DNA of 64,000 bases from PALSA-505 sp035308365 (lineage in GTDB: Bacteria; Actinomycetota; Actinomycetes; Streptosporangiales; Streptosporangiaceae), in the NCBI GenBank assembly GCA_035308365.1, contig DATGGU010000183.1:13665-77664 (forward strand). The letters run 5' to 3'. The notes under the pieces are model-generated. The model ran no database searches. It worked only from the letters and a program-made list of their open reading frames with translations, and was not told where the DNA came from. The translations under genes and the position numbers were made by a program. Below, piece by piece: positions 24,232 through 36,166 of the stretch (position 1 is the first letter of the stretch; every line of letters begins with the position of its first letter).

Positions 24232-24804
24232 TCAGGAGGACCGCCGGCGCTCGCCCGGTGCGGCCGGCCGCTCCAGATGGAAGACGACGTGCGGGCGGAT
24301 GGGGTGGCCGGGTTCCACCCTCGGGTGGTCGAAGTGGGCGTACAGGGTCATGCCCAGGCGGCGCATGACCGCCTGGGATGGCTCGTTGAGCACGGCGGTC
24401 ATCGACCAGAGCTCGGCCAGGCCCAGGCCGTTGAAGGCCACGTCAACGGCGGCGGTGGCGGCCTCGGTCGCGTAGCCCTTGTGCCAGGCTCGCTCCATCA
24501 GCCGCCAGCCCACCTCCATGCCGCCGGAGCCCGGCACGCCATCGGGCATCGGGTTCAGGCCGGTGAACCCGATGAAGTCGCCGGTCTCGGCGAGCTCCAG
24601 TGCCCACAGGCCGAAACCCTGCCGGTCGAACAGCGCCTCCATCCGGTCGATGCTGCTGTCGCTGGCCGCCCGTTCCTGGATGGCGGGGAAGTAGCGCATC
24701 ACCACCGGGTCGGCGTTCATGGCCGCATACGGCTCCCGGTCCGAATCCCGCCACCGGCGCATCAGCAGCCGATCGGTCTGTATCGTGTCGAAACGTCCCC
24801 GCAC
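24232..24804 (-). CDS. GNAT acetyltransferase, RimJ/RimL type
   Basis: From GTG 24804 the 190-residue protein opens with FDTIQTDRLLMRRWRDSDREPY, the classic start of RimJ/RimL-type N-acetyltransferases. It contains WRLMERAWHKGYATEAATAAVD, the acetyl-CoA pyrophosphate loop, and NEPSQAVMRRLGM near the C-terminus. The frame is open about 190 bases further upstream, but the extra sequence has no family similarity. It is convergent with the peptidase gene and divergent from the MFS gene. Substrate (ribosomal protein N-terminus, small amine or antibiotic) unknown. Confidence 0.82.
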   Translation of the reverse strand: MRGRFDTIQTDRLLMRRWRDSDREPYAAMNADPVVMRYFPAIQERAASDSSIDRMEALFDRQGFGLWALELAETGDFIGFTGLNPMPDGVPGSGGMEVGWRLMERAWHKGYATEAATAAVDVAFNGLGLAELWSMTAVLNEPSQAVMRRLGMTLYAHFDHPRVEPGHPIRPHVVFHLERPAAPGERRRSS

Positions 24805-24904
24805 ACTGGCAAGCCTAGCCAGCAGGCGTGCCCGGTTGATCCGGGTCCGCGGGCGGCCAGGGAAATTTAAGCTGCATCCCCGGGAGCGTGCGCACACCAT
24901 GGTG

Positions 24905-24928
24905 GTGTCGTGCGTTACGACTCGACAC
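24905..24928. promoter_or_regulatory. Overlapping inverted repeats between the GNAT and MFS genes
   Basis: GTCGT-GCGTT-ACGAC (24907-24921) and the wider GTGTCG/CGACAC pair (24905-24910, 24923-24928) share bases, so two alternative symmetric sites exist. They lie 34 bases upstream of the MFS start in the divergent gap. Likely an operator for the exporter, with no regulator encoded next to it. Confidence 0.35.
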
Positions 24929-24961
24929 CGGCGAGGAGACCGCTGACCGGATGGCTGCCCA

Positions 24962-26239
24962 GTGACTGACACCCGGGCCCGGATCGGGCGGTTCATGCCC
25001 GGTGGGTCATCCGGCCGGCTGCGCGGGCCGTTTCATGGCCTGCCGCGAGAGGTGACGGTTCTCACCGCGGTCTCGTTCACCGTCGCGCTCGGCTACGGCA
25101 TTGCCGCCCCGGCCATTCCCGCGTTCGCCCGGCAGTTCGGCGTGAGCACGGCCGCGGCCGCGAGTGTGATCAGCGCGTTCGCGCTGATGCGGGTGGCCGG
25201 GGCACTGCCCGCCGGGCGGCTGGTCGACCGGTTCGGCGAGCACGTGGTGATGGCGGCCGGCATCGCGGTGGTCGCGGTCAGCAGCCTGCTGGCCGGGTTC
25301 TCCCAGTCCTACGTCCAGTTGCTGGTGCTGCGCGGGGCCGGCGGGGTCGGGTCGGCGATGTTCAGCGTCAGCGCGCAGACCCTGCTGCTGGTCAGCGTGC
25401 CAGCGCAGCAGCGGGGCCGGGCCAGCGGGCTGTTCAGCGGCGGGTTCCTGGTGGGCGGGATCAGCGGGCCGGCGCTCGGCGGGCTGGTCGCGGCCTGGTC
25501 GCTGCGTGCCCCGTTCCTCATCTACGGCGGCCTGCTGGCCGTCCCCGCGCTCATCGCCGCGGTCGGCCTGCGGGACGCGCCGGGCCGGCGAGCCGCGGGC
25601 CAGCGGCCGGCCCGGCTGCTGGCCGCGCTGGGCTACGCGCTGCGCAACAGCGCCTACCGGGCCGCCGCCCTGGCCAACCTGGCCGACGGGTTCTCCGCCA
25701 TGGGGGTGCGCAGCGCGATCGTGCCGCTGTTCGTCCGGGACGTCCTGCACCGGTCGGCGGTCTGGACCGGCATCGGGTTCCTGGTCTTCGCCGCGACGAA
25801 CGCGGCGATGCTGTGGCCCGGCGGCTGGGCGGCCGATACGCTCGGCCGCCGCCCGGTCATCATCGCCGGCTGCGTGGGCTCGGCGGCCGGCCTGGTCATG
25901 CTCGCGTTCCTGCCCGGCCTGTGGGGATACCTGGCCGCGCTCGCCGTGGCCGGGCTCGGCTCGGGCCTGCTCGACGTGGCCCCCTCGGCCATGATCGGCG
26001 ACATCCTGCCACCGGGCGGCGGAAGCCTGGTCGCGTCCTACCAGATGGCGGGCGATACCGGCTCGGTCACCGGCCCGGTGGCGGCCGGTTTCCTCGTCGA
26101 CACGGCCTCCTACACCGCGGCCTTCGGGCTCGCCGCCGGCATGCTCGGCCTGGCCGCTGTGCTCGGCCTGTTCGCCCCGGAGACCCGCTCGCGCACCCCC
26201 GGCGCGTTACCGGACAGCCAGGCTTCCGCCCCTTCGTAA
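24962..26239 (+). CDS. Major facilitator superfamily efflux transporter
   Basis: The 425-residue protein has 12 predicted membrane helices. The MFS motif A appears after helix 2 as GRLVDRFGEHVVMAAG and again in the second half as GGWAADTLGRRPVII. The PGLPREVTVLTAVSFTVALGYGIAAPAIPAFARQFGVS-type start and overall length fit drug:H+ antiporter-1 family members. GTG 24962 is the most upstream start; an ATG at residue 12 is also possible. Gene is alone, divergent from a GNAT gene. Substrate unknown. Confidence 0.88.
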   Translation: MTDTRARIGRFMPGGSSGRLRGPFHGLPREVTVLTAVSFTVALGYGIAAPAIPAFARQFGVSTAAAASVISAFALMRVAGALPAGRLVDRFGEHVVMAAGIAVVAVSSLLAGFSQSYVQLLVLRGAGGVGSAMFSVSAQTLLLVSVPAQQRGRASGLFSGGFLVGGISGPALGGLVAAWSLRAPFLIYGGLLAVPALIAAVGLRDAPGRRAAGQRPARLLAALGYALRNSAYRAAALANLADGFSAMGVRSAIVPLFVRDVLHRSAVWTGIGFLVFAATNAAMLWPGGWAADTLGRRPVIIAGCVGSAAGLVMLAFLPGLWGYLAALAVAGLGSGLLDVAPSAMIGDILPPGGGSLVASYQMAGDTGSVTGPVAAGFLVDTASYTAAFGLAAGMLGLAAVLGLFAPETRSRTPGALPDSQASAPS

Positions 26240-26748
26240 AATTTGACGAAGAAAAGAAATGCCGTGACTTCCACCACCTCCGTCCAAACCTGCCCTCGGC
26301 GAAGTGCCGCAAATAATGGGCCGGCGCCGGTGGATGCCACCAGGGGCGTCCGGGATTACGCCGACGACCTGGACCGGGTGCTCTCGTGCCTGCTCCCTGA
26401 CCGCCCGGTTCGCCGCGCTCGCTGGTCCGCACGCTCTACGTGCGGCCACCGCTGCGGTTCCCGGCCGACGTCGAGGACCTGCTGGTAGACGAAATCCTGG
26501 CCACCGCGATGGGTGAGGGCAACTACCCCGGTGACTCTCGCCGGCTGAACGGTCTGCGTTGCCGGCGGGTCACCGGGCACCGTCAGAGAGCTCACAGGTT
26601 TCCGGACCCCAGCTGGAGAGGCGCTCCACCAGGGCAGCCGCACCTGGGCGTGGCTGTCTCCTCTCCGTGATTTGTCGGCATCAAGTGAATTTTGTCGCGG
26701 CATGGCGGTCATAGCGAAGCGGCCGGGGCGGGTTTCGCCTAATCTGCT
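26240..26748. other. Intergenic region without a convincing gene
   Basis: About 500 bases between the MFS and GNAT genes. Short frames on both strands are open, for instance one reading PLRFPADVEDLLVDEILATAM near 26450-26515. None has an RBS with a start, a family motif, or a sustained third-position GC bias. Base composition is a little lower in GC at its left end. It may hold remnants of a decayed gene. Confidence 0.5.
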
Positions 26749-27387
26749 GTGGTGGCAAGCCCACTCGCTGAGATCCTGGCCCGCGCCGCGGCGGGCAGCC
26801 CGCCGGACCCGGACGGCGGGCTGACCGTGCTTGCCCAGCCGTCCGAGCGCGACGCCGGTGTGATCTCGTTCACCGCGCACAGCGTGGTGTTCGCCGATGT
26901 GGCCGCGGGCTGGGTGCGGGCGCGTCTGCCGGAGGGGGACGGGCTGGCCGCGCCGCTCAGCCCGAAGTTCCTGATGGCCCTGGCCGACCGGCTCGGCCGC
27001 CAGGCCGGCAGCCTCGACCTGCTCACGGTCGCGGCCGGGCTGTCCGGGCCGCCGCCGATGGAACTGACCGAGATCGCGGGCACCGGTCATCCGCGGGTGC
27101 GGCGGGCTCGCCGGTTCCGCGACGAACTCAGTGTGTGGACCGGCGACGGGGTCATCGTCATCATCGGCCGCGGCGTGGCCGGGCGGCGTGAGGTCTCGGT
27201 CGAAGTCGAACCCGGCCGGCGGGGGAGCGGCATCGGCCGCCAGGCCGTGCTGTCCGCCCGGCATCTGGTGCCTCAGGACGAGCCGCTGTGGGCGCAGATA
27301 GCGCCGGGCAACGCGGCCAGCGTCCGGGCCTTCCTGGCCGCCGGTTTCGTCCCGGTCGGCGCCGAGGTCCTGCTCATCAGGCAATGA
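26749..27387 (+). CDS. GNAT-like acetyltransferase with unusual N-terminal domain
   Basis: The 212-residue protein has an acetyl-CoA binding core near its C-terminus: SVEVEPGRRGSGIGRQAVLSARHL, with the R/Q-x-x-G-x-G/A loop as RGSGIG. It is followed by WAQIAPGNAASVRAFLAAGFVPVGAEVLLIR, the usual final strand and helix. The N-terminal 100 residues (LAQPSERDAGVISFTAHSVVFADV) do not look like a standard GNAT N-terminus. Two adjacent GTG codons at 26749 and 26752 may start it. It ends 12 bases from the convergent glycosyltransferase. Substrate unknown. Confidence 0.75.
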   Translation: MVASPLAEILARAAAGSPPDPDGGLTVLAQPSERDAGVISFTAHSVVFADVAAGWVRARLPEGDGLAAPLSPKFLMALADRLGRQAGSLDLLTVAAGLSGPPPMELTEIAGTGHPRVRRARRFRDELSVWTGDGVIVIIGRGVAGRREVSVEVEPGRRGSGIGRQAVLSARHLVPQDEPLWAQIAPGNAASVRAFLAAGFVPVGAEVLLIRQ

Positions 27388-27398
27388 ATCCTGCCTGG

Positions 27399-28949
27399 TC
27401 AGCGACGCCTGTCAGCGGAAACCCGGTCACCGGTGCCTGGACGGCCACGTTGATACAGGACGAGCACAAATGTGCTCGGATGCCAGTGAGATATGGCTTT
27501 CCATGCTGTTCCCAAAGCCGGATCCGGCCGGAAGGTAAGAAACTCTACGAGCCACACTCGCTGGTACGCCAGCAACCGCTTGCGGATCTGGCCGGCTGGC
27601 AGCTGGATTCCGGTGAAATCCCCGGCTTGCCCGGGGGTCCGGTACAGTGCGACGTCATTCAGCCGGGCAAAGCCATAGGAATACGCCGCGGATATCTGCC
27701 GCCACCATGGTGGCTGGTAGAGAACCGCGTCTCCCACATGTTCATGGCTGGCAACGATCTGTGCGGCAAGGCGGATATTGTCGCCATGGCCATCTGGCCC
27801 GCGATAGGAAAGCTGGGCGGGGATGCCGAGCGCGGCCAGCAACACCATGCCAGCCACGATTGCGCGCACCGGGCTTTTGCTGGCCAGAGTGTCCAGCCCG
27901 GCACCGGCCAGGAGTGCCAGAGCCGGGACACAGAAGAGAACGTACCGAAGGTCGTAAACAGGGAATACCGCGCCGGCCGCCAGCAACACGGCGGGCGGAA
28001 CGATCAGCCAGGGAAGGCACAGCCGGCCGAGGTCAGGGTAGGCAAGCTTCGGCCAGAACACCATCACCGCCAGCAACACCACCAACGGGAGTATGTTCCA
28101 GGATCCGGCCAGGTGCCCCGGGGCGCCGGCTATCGCGCGGATAGACGTGATAGCCAGGAAACGTTCTGTACCGTGCCGCTGTGGCCAGGCGAGAACGACG
28201 AGAGGGCTTACCAGGACGATAGCGGCCACTGCCGAGGTGAGCCAGGAAACAGCCACCCGTTTCGGGCGGGCCGCCGTGCGGATGGCCCAGCACACGGTAA
28301 TGCCATGCGCCGGAATAATCAGCATTCCCATCAGGTTCATCCACCCGAGCCCGGCCAGGGCCATCGAATAGGCTATCCACAGCCCCTTCCCGGCGCTGGC
28401 CGAAGTGAGAGCCCGGCACAGCAGATAACTCGCGAGCACGGCCAGCGCCAGGACAATAGAATACGACCGCGCCTCCTGCCCGTATCTGCTGGCAACAGGG
28501 AAAACCACGAACATCAGCCCCGCCACGATTCCGGCCCGCTCGGAAACCAGCCGGGCCGCTATCGCCGAGATCCCGGCGGTGGCCGCCGCGACGGCCAGCG
28601 CAGAGGGCAACCGCACGGCCAGTTCACTGGTGCCCAGTATCCGCGTGACCGGGAGCATGAGCAGGTAGTACGCCCCGTGCACCACGTCGGTCCTGGCCAG
28701 GAAGTGCCATAGTTGCGGAAGCGGGCGGCGCACCGCCGACAACGTCGCAGCCTCATCGCGCCAGAACGATGGCCCGTTGATCTTCCACAACGCCGTCAGG
28801 AACATGACCAGCGGTGGCACGGTCAACCGGGCGAAGTGCATGGACGCCTGACGCGCGCTCTCGCCGGCGCTGGCTTGTGACACTTCGCCGGTCGCTACCG
28901 TCCCGGAACCGCTCACGAGCCAACCTTTGGTGCATGGACTCAACCCCAT
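27399..28949 (-). CDS. GT39-like (ArnT/PMT-type) polytopic membrane glycosyltransferase
   Basis: The 516-residue protein has about ten membrane helices and, after the first, the SFWRDEAATLSAVRRPL loop. Its aspartate-glutamate pair is the hallmark of GT-C fold transferases that use polyprenyl-phosphate sugar donors. DVVHGAYYLLMLPVTRILGTSELAVRLPSALA continues the family pattern. The C-terminal 120 residues are soluble. It is probably a cell-envelope mannosyl- or arabinosyltransferase. Start at ATG 28949 is uncertain; a later ATG at MHFARLTVPP (about 37 residues in) would place the first helix closer to the N-terminus. Codon use is somewhat less GC-biased than in its neighbours. Confidence 0.8.
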   Translation of the reverse strand: MGLSPCTKGWLVSGSGTVATGEVSQASAGESARQASMHFARLTVPPLVMFLTALWKINGPSFWRDEAATLSAVRRPLPQLWHFLARTDVVHGAYYLLMLPVTRILGTSELAVRLPSALAVAAATAGISAIAARLVSERAGIVAGLMFVVFPVASRYGQEARSYSIVLALAVLASYLLCRALTSASAGKGLWIAYSMALAGLGWMNLMGMLIIPAHGITVCWAIRTAARPKRVAVSWLTSAVAAIVLVSPLVVLAWPQRHGTERFLAITSIRAIAGAPGHLAGSWNILPLVVLLAVMVFWPKLAYPDLGRLCLPWLIVPPAVLLAAGAVFPVYDLRYVLFCVPALALLAGAGLDTLASKSPVRAIVAGMVLLAALGIPAQLSYRGPDGHGDNIRLAAQIVASHEHVGDAVLYQPPWWRQISAAYSYGFARLNDVALYRTPGQAGDFTGIQLPAGQIRKRLLAYQRVWLVEFLTFRPDPALGTAWKAISHWHPSTFVLVLYQRGRPGTGDRVSADRRR

Positions 28950-29143
28950 GCTCGCACCCAGGGCGGGCGTGCACCACGATCATCGAGCAGATCTTCCCCG
29001 GAGCAGGAATCCCTGACCGCGTGGTTGAGGCAGACCTCCACCCCGCCGAAGACCGTTCATTCCTCCCGTGGCAGAGCGGCCCCACGACGAACACTACCTG
29101 CCTAACCTCCCTGGTACCGGGTAGCGGCTAGCATCGGTAAGCA

Positions 29144-30022
29144 ATGAGCGACCCACGATGGCGTGATTCCGACCCGCGCCCGATGTATCGCGGCGAGCAG
29201 CGGCCAGCCGCCCGGCGGCAGCCCCTGCCGCGCGAGCGTGACCAGCGCGGCCACGGTCCACGCGACCGTGATCCGGGTGGCCGTGATTCACGCGGCCTTG
29301 ACGCGCGCCGCCCGCGTGGCCGCGACCGGCGCACGCCCGACTGGCAGGAGCCCGGTCCCTGGGACGCCGGTCCCGGCGAGGGGGACGGCAGGCCGCTGGC
29401 ACGAGACGGCCGGCGGCCAGCACAAGGGGACGGGCGGCTGCACTGGGGCGCGCTGCCCGGCGTGCTCGGCGTCTGCATCGTGGTCGGTGGCGCCGCGCTC
29501 GGCGCCCTGGTCAGCGCGGTGACCAGCAGCCAGCCCGGCTTGATGCTCAGCGCCTTCGTGGTGGTCAGCACCGTCTGCGCGGTTCTGGCCGTCCGGCCGG
29601 CCTCGGTCTACCGGATCATTCCGGTTCCGGCGCTCGCCTACCTGGTCGCCTCGGTGATGACCGGCCTGGCCGTCAACCAGAACGGCACGACGCTGACGGC
29701 GCTGGCCGTCGGCGCGGCGCAGTGGATCGCCAGCGGCTTCGTGGCGATGCTCATTGCGACCGTGATCGCGATCGTGGCGACCATCGTCCGCCGGCCCCGC
29801 GCCAAGGGCGGCCCCCGTCGCTCCCCGAACCCGGGCCCGGGCCGCGGGCCGGGCGGCAGTTCCCGCTCCCCGCGTGCCGCGTCCGGCCGTCCCGGCCGGC
29901 CTCAGGATGACCGTCCGCGCTGGCCCCAGGAGCCCCGGATCCGCCGCACCCAGGATCGCGACGCCGACTCGCTGAGCACCGCGGCTTTCCCAGACTGGCA
30001 CCGCGAAGCACGAAATGGCTGA
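29144..30022 (+). CDS. DUF6542-type membrane protein with arginine-rich tails
   Basis: The 292-residue protein has a charged, disordered N-terminus of about 95 residues rich in R, D, P and G (SDPRWRDSDPRPMYRGEQ). A four-helix membrane domain follows (GALPGVLGVCIVVGGAALGAL to VAMLIATVIAIVATIV, about 105-220), then a basic proline-rich C-terminal tail. This is the actinobacterial DUF6542 arrangement, whose function is not known. It precedes the carboxylase genes by 26 bases and may share their transcript, though no functional tie is evident. Confidence 0.75.
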   Translation: MSDPRWRDSDPRPMYRGEQRPAARRQPLPRERDQRGHGPRDRDPGGRDSRGLDARRPRGRDRRTPDWQEPGPWDAGPGEGDGRPLARDGRRPAQGDGRLHWGALPGVLGVCIVVGGAALGALVSAVTSSQPGLMLSAFVVVSTVCAVLAVRPASVYRIIPVPALAYLVASVMTGLAVNQNGTTLTALAVGAAQWIASGFVAMLIATVIAIVATIVRRPRAKGGPRRSPNPGPGRGPGGSSRSPRAASGRPGRPQDDRPRWPQEPRIRRTQDRDADSLSTAAFPDWHREARNG

Positions 30023-30048
30023 GGCCGTCCCGGCGGGAGGCTGACGGC

Positions 30049-33641
<3,593 letters not shown>

Positions 33642-33649
33642 GTGAACTC

Positions 33650-33679
33650 CTTGACATGGTCAAGCCCTGGGTAGATATT
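33650..33679 (+). promoter_or_regulatory. Sigma-70-like promoter with inverted repeat, before the phospholipase-like gene
   Basis: A consensus -35 TTGACA at 33651-33656 is separated by 17 bases from GATATT at 33674-33679, a fair -10. The -35 box is inside a 15-bp inverted repeat, CTTGAC-ATG-GTCAAG (33650-33664), which could be an operator. It lies about 65 bases before the ATG of the phospholipase-like gene and gives that gene its own transcription start. Confidence 0.55.
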
Positions 33680-33743
33680 CAGGAAAGGGCCCGGCTCGCC
33701 AGGAGCGCCTGAGATCAGCCGGGCATTTCGAGGGGGGTCTTTG

Positions 33744-35252
33744 ATGGAGAGTGCGGAGCACGCATGGCTCGGTGACCAGATCACCTTAATTTTCCAATCG
33801 GGAGGGGAGCGAGTACCGGCCAAGGAGCATCCGTTAAACATCGGGCCCGGATACCTGACTTACGGGCAATGTATCGCCCTGGGAGGGGATTTCTACGGCG
33901 TGGTGGGGGCTCCCATCAGCACATCCCGCGATCCGAAAGCTGCCTTCCTGGCCGCCTTCAACTCCTTGAGCACCGCATGGGATCAGGTCGCCCCGATTCT
34001 GGAGATCCTGGCTGAAGAGATCGCGGCGGTGGAGCGGGCCCTGAAGGATGGCAAGGAACCTTCGCTGGTCTATGCCGCGCTCGGTGATTCTCTGTCTTAC
34101 CGGTGGAACGTGGCGACCGGGGGCGGCTCCAACATCTCGAAAGCGTGGCCCATGGGCCGCTACCTGTCGCTGGCCGCGGAGAACTGGGATCATTTCACGT
34201 ATTACGCGGTGACGGCTTACCGGGCCGGGCACGCGGTTGCGATGCGCGAAGCCGCCGCCGCGGCGGCAATGAATGGAAGCCCCGAGGATAAGGCAGTACG
34301 GCTCTCGCACGCCTACGCCCTGAATGCGTTCGCCGATCACTTCCTGACCGACCTGTTCTCAGCGGGCCACATGCGGGCCCCACGCAGGGAATTGTACAAC
34401 CAGGTAACGACTCCGGTCCCGGGCTACAGTGGGAGCTTGGGCAGCCTTCTCACCCGCTGCATGCACGACGAGGACTGCCACCACGGCCTGAACGTGTCCA
34501 ACAAGGCCGGCAATTCCTGGGTGGCCTACGGCGACAAACGGCTACTCGACTCGGTGAGCGCGGACAACCGGGCGATGGCCGTGGAAGCCGTCCAGGCGTC
34601 CGCCACCGACGTTTGGAAGGCATATACCGGCGCCCCACCGGAAGTCCTCAACAGCGCCCTGAACTACATCCCGGACCTCGAAAAAGTGGGGGACGTGACG
34701 ACCAGGAAGAACTTCTCGCCACTGTTCAGGCTGCAGGGCAGTGTCGCCGCCCGGCGCAACGACGTGACCAACCGGCAGGATTACACTTGGACGGATGACT
34801 GGTGGGGCTGGTCTACCTACGCCCTGCTTCTCGGTACCCACGCGTACGAGAGTGTGAAGTGCTACGACGCCGCAACCAGGGAATTCCGTGGGTGGCTGGG
34901 AAAGACAGGCAACAATTATGTTTCCGTCGAAAAGGACGAAAAGAACGCCCACGGCTGTTATTGGGCCTTCGACGGCGACAAACTGTATCTGACGAAGCAA
35001 ACATCCGGGTCGGCCGACCGGGCCCTCGGGGAGGGATTGGGCGGTTGTGCCGACTGGGGGCTCGGCGGCGGCTACTATGCACCCGTTCTGTACAACGAGG
35101 ATCTGACGATCTCGTTGAAGGACGAGCCGACGCGTAAGCTCTTCCTTGACGAGGATCTGTCCCAGGTTAAATGGTCGGACAAGGGCAATCCCAATCCCCC
35201 GCGCCTCCTTCGCGTCGAGCTCCCGCTTCGCGCTCCCACCATGTCCTGCTGA
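33744..35252 (+). CDS. Zinc-dependent phospholipase C / P1-nuclease-like protein
   Basis: The 502-residue protein contains LSHAYALNAFADHFLTDLF-SAGHMRAPR near residue 190-215. This His/Asp-rich helix resembles the D-H-x-x-x-D-x-x-x-x-G-H zinc-site segment of bacterial and fungal zinc-dependent phospholipase C-like proteins. There is no signal peptide. The C-terminal 130 residues (KCYDAATREFRGWLGKTGNN onward) are a separate, aromatic-rich domain. Base composition and codon use are visibly less GC-biased than in the flanking genes, and it has its own promoter, so it looks acquired. ATG 33744 follows AGGGGGG at 7 bases. Phosphodiesterase activity is inferred from the motif only. Confidence 0.65.
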   Translation: MESAEHAWLGDQITLIFQSGGERVPAKEHPLNIGPGYLTYGQCIALGGDFYGVVGAPISTSRDPKAAFLAAFNSLSTAWDQVAPILEILAEEIAAVERALKDGKEPSLVYAALGDSLSYRWNVATGGGSNISKAWPMGRYLSLAAENWDHFTYYAVTAYRAGHAVAMREAAAAAAMNGSPEDKAVRLSHAYALNAFADHFLTDLFSAGHMRAPRRELYNQVTTPVPGYSGSLGSLLTRCMHDEDCHHGLNVSNKAGNSWVAYGDKRLLDSVSADNRAMAVEAVQASATDVWKAYTGAPPEVLNSALNYIPDLEKVGDVTTRKNFSPLFRLQGSVAARRNDVTNRQDYTWTDDWWGWSTYALLLGTHAYESVKCYDAATREFRGWLGKTGNNYVSVEKDEKNAHGCYWAFDGDKLYLTKQTSGSADRALGEGLGGCADWGLGGGYYAPVLYNEDLTISLKDEPTRKLFLDEDLSQVKWSDKGNPNPPRLLRVELPLRAPTMSC

Positions 35253-35332
35253 CGCTCGTAGCCGCTGACCCGGCGTCCGCGCTCGCTAGGCTGCTGTCCT
35301 TAAGACGGAGGACGTCTACCACAGGAGCGCGG

Positions 35333-36166
35333 ATGCCGGCCGACATGAACGAACTCGCCGACGACCTGGCGGCGGAGACCGTCAGCCTGCGCGAACTGGT
35401 GGCCGGCCTGGACGAGGCAGGCTGGCGCCGGGCCACCCCGGCCCCGGGCTGGAGCATCGCCGACCAGATCAGCCACCTGGCGCACTTCGACGAGGCCGCG
35501 GTCGCCTCGGCCGTCCGCCCGGTGGAGTTTCGCGCCGAGCTGGCCCGGGCCATGGCCCCGGACGCGTCCGGCGAGGACGCGGCCGCCATCGACCCGGACA
35601 AGCTGGCCGAGCGCTACCGCACGATGCCGCCCGCGGACCTGCTGGTCTGGTTCGACACCGCCAGGGCGGAGCTGCTGGCCACCTTCCGCGGCCTGCACCA
35701 CTCGGTGCGGGTGCCGTGGTTCGGCATGCACATGAGCGCCGCGTCGTCACTGACCGCCCGGCTGATGGAGACCTGGGCGCACGGCCAGGACATCGCCGAC
35801 ACGCTCGGCGTCCGCCGGGAGCCGACCGGCCGGCTGCGGCACGTGGCCCACATCGGCGTGGCCACGCGGGCGTTCAGCTTCGCCGCGCACGGCCTGCCGG
35901 TCCCCGTGGAGAAGGTACGGGTCGAGCTGCTCTCGCCCGGCCTGGACATGTGGCTGTGGGGCCCGCCCGAGGCCGCCGACCGGGTGACCGGCAGCGCGCT
36001 GGACTTCTGCCTGGCCGTCACCCAGCGCCGCCACCTGGACGATACCTCGCTGGTGGTGGCCGGGCCGGTCGCCACCCAGTGGATGTCGATCGCCCAGGCG
36101 TTCGCCGGGCCGCCGGGCGCTGGCCGTCAGCCGGGTCAGTTCGCCCGCAAGGGCCCGCGCCCGTGA
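35333..36166 (+). CDS. TIGR03084-family protein (DinB/maleylpyruvate isomerase-like fold)
   Basis: The 277-residue protein has the DinB-like four-helix start MNELADDLAAETVSLRELV and the histidine motif WSIADQISHLAHFDEAA (near 40-56). A later METWAHGQDIADTLG carries two further histidines or aspartates that would complete a metal site. This matches TIGR03084, an actinobacterial family of unknown function often next to acyl-CoA carboxylases and AtuA proteins. ATG 35333 follows AGGAG at 5 bases. The GTGA overlap with the AtuA gene implies coupled translation and a shared pathway. Confidence 0.85.
   Translation: MPADMNELADDLAAETVSLRELVAGLDEAGWRRATPAPGWSIADQISHLAHFDEAAVASAVRPVEFRAELARAMAPDASGEDAAAIDPDKLAERYRTMPPADLLVWFDTARAELLATFRGLHHSVRVPWFGMHMSAASSLTARLMETWAHGQDIADTLGVRREPTGRLRHVAHIGVATRAFSFAAHGLPVPVEKVRVELLSPGLDMWLWGPPEAADRVTGSALDFCLAVTQRRHLDDTSLVVAGPVATQWMSIAQAFAGPPGAGRQPGQFARKGPRP

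Noticed and set aside
26440..26670. Short plus-strand frame containing PLRFPADVEDLLVDEILATAM
   Set aside because: No RBS, no recognisable family and the bias fades after about 40 codons; left as intergenic.
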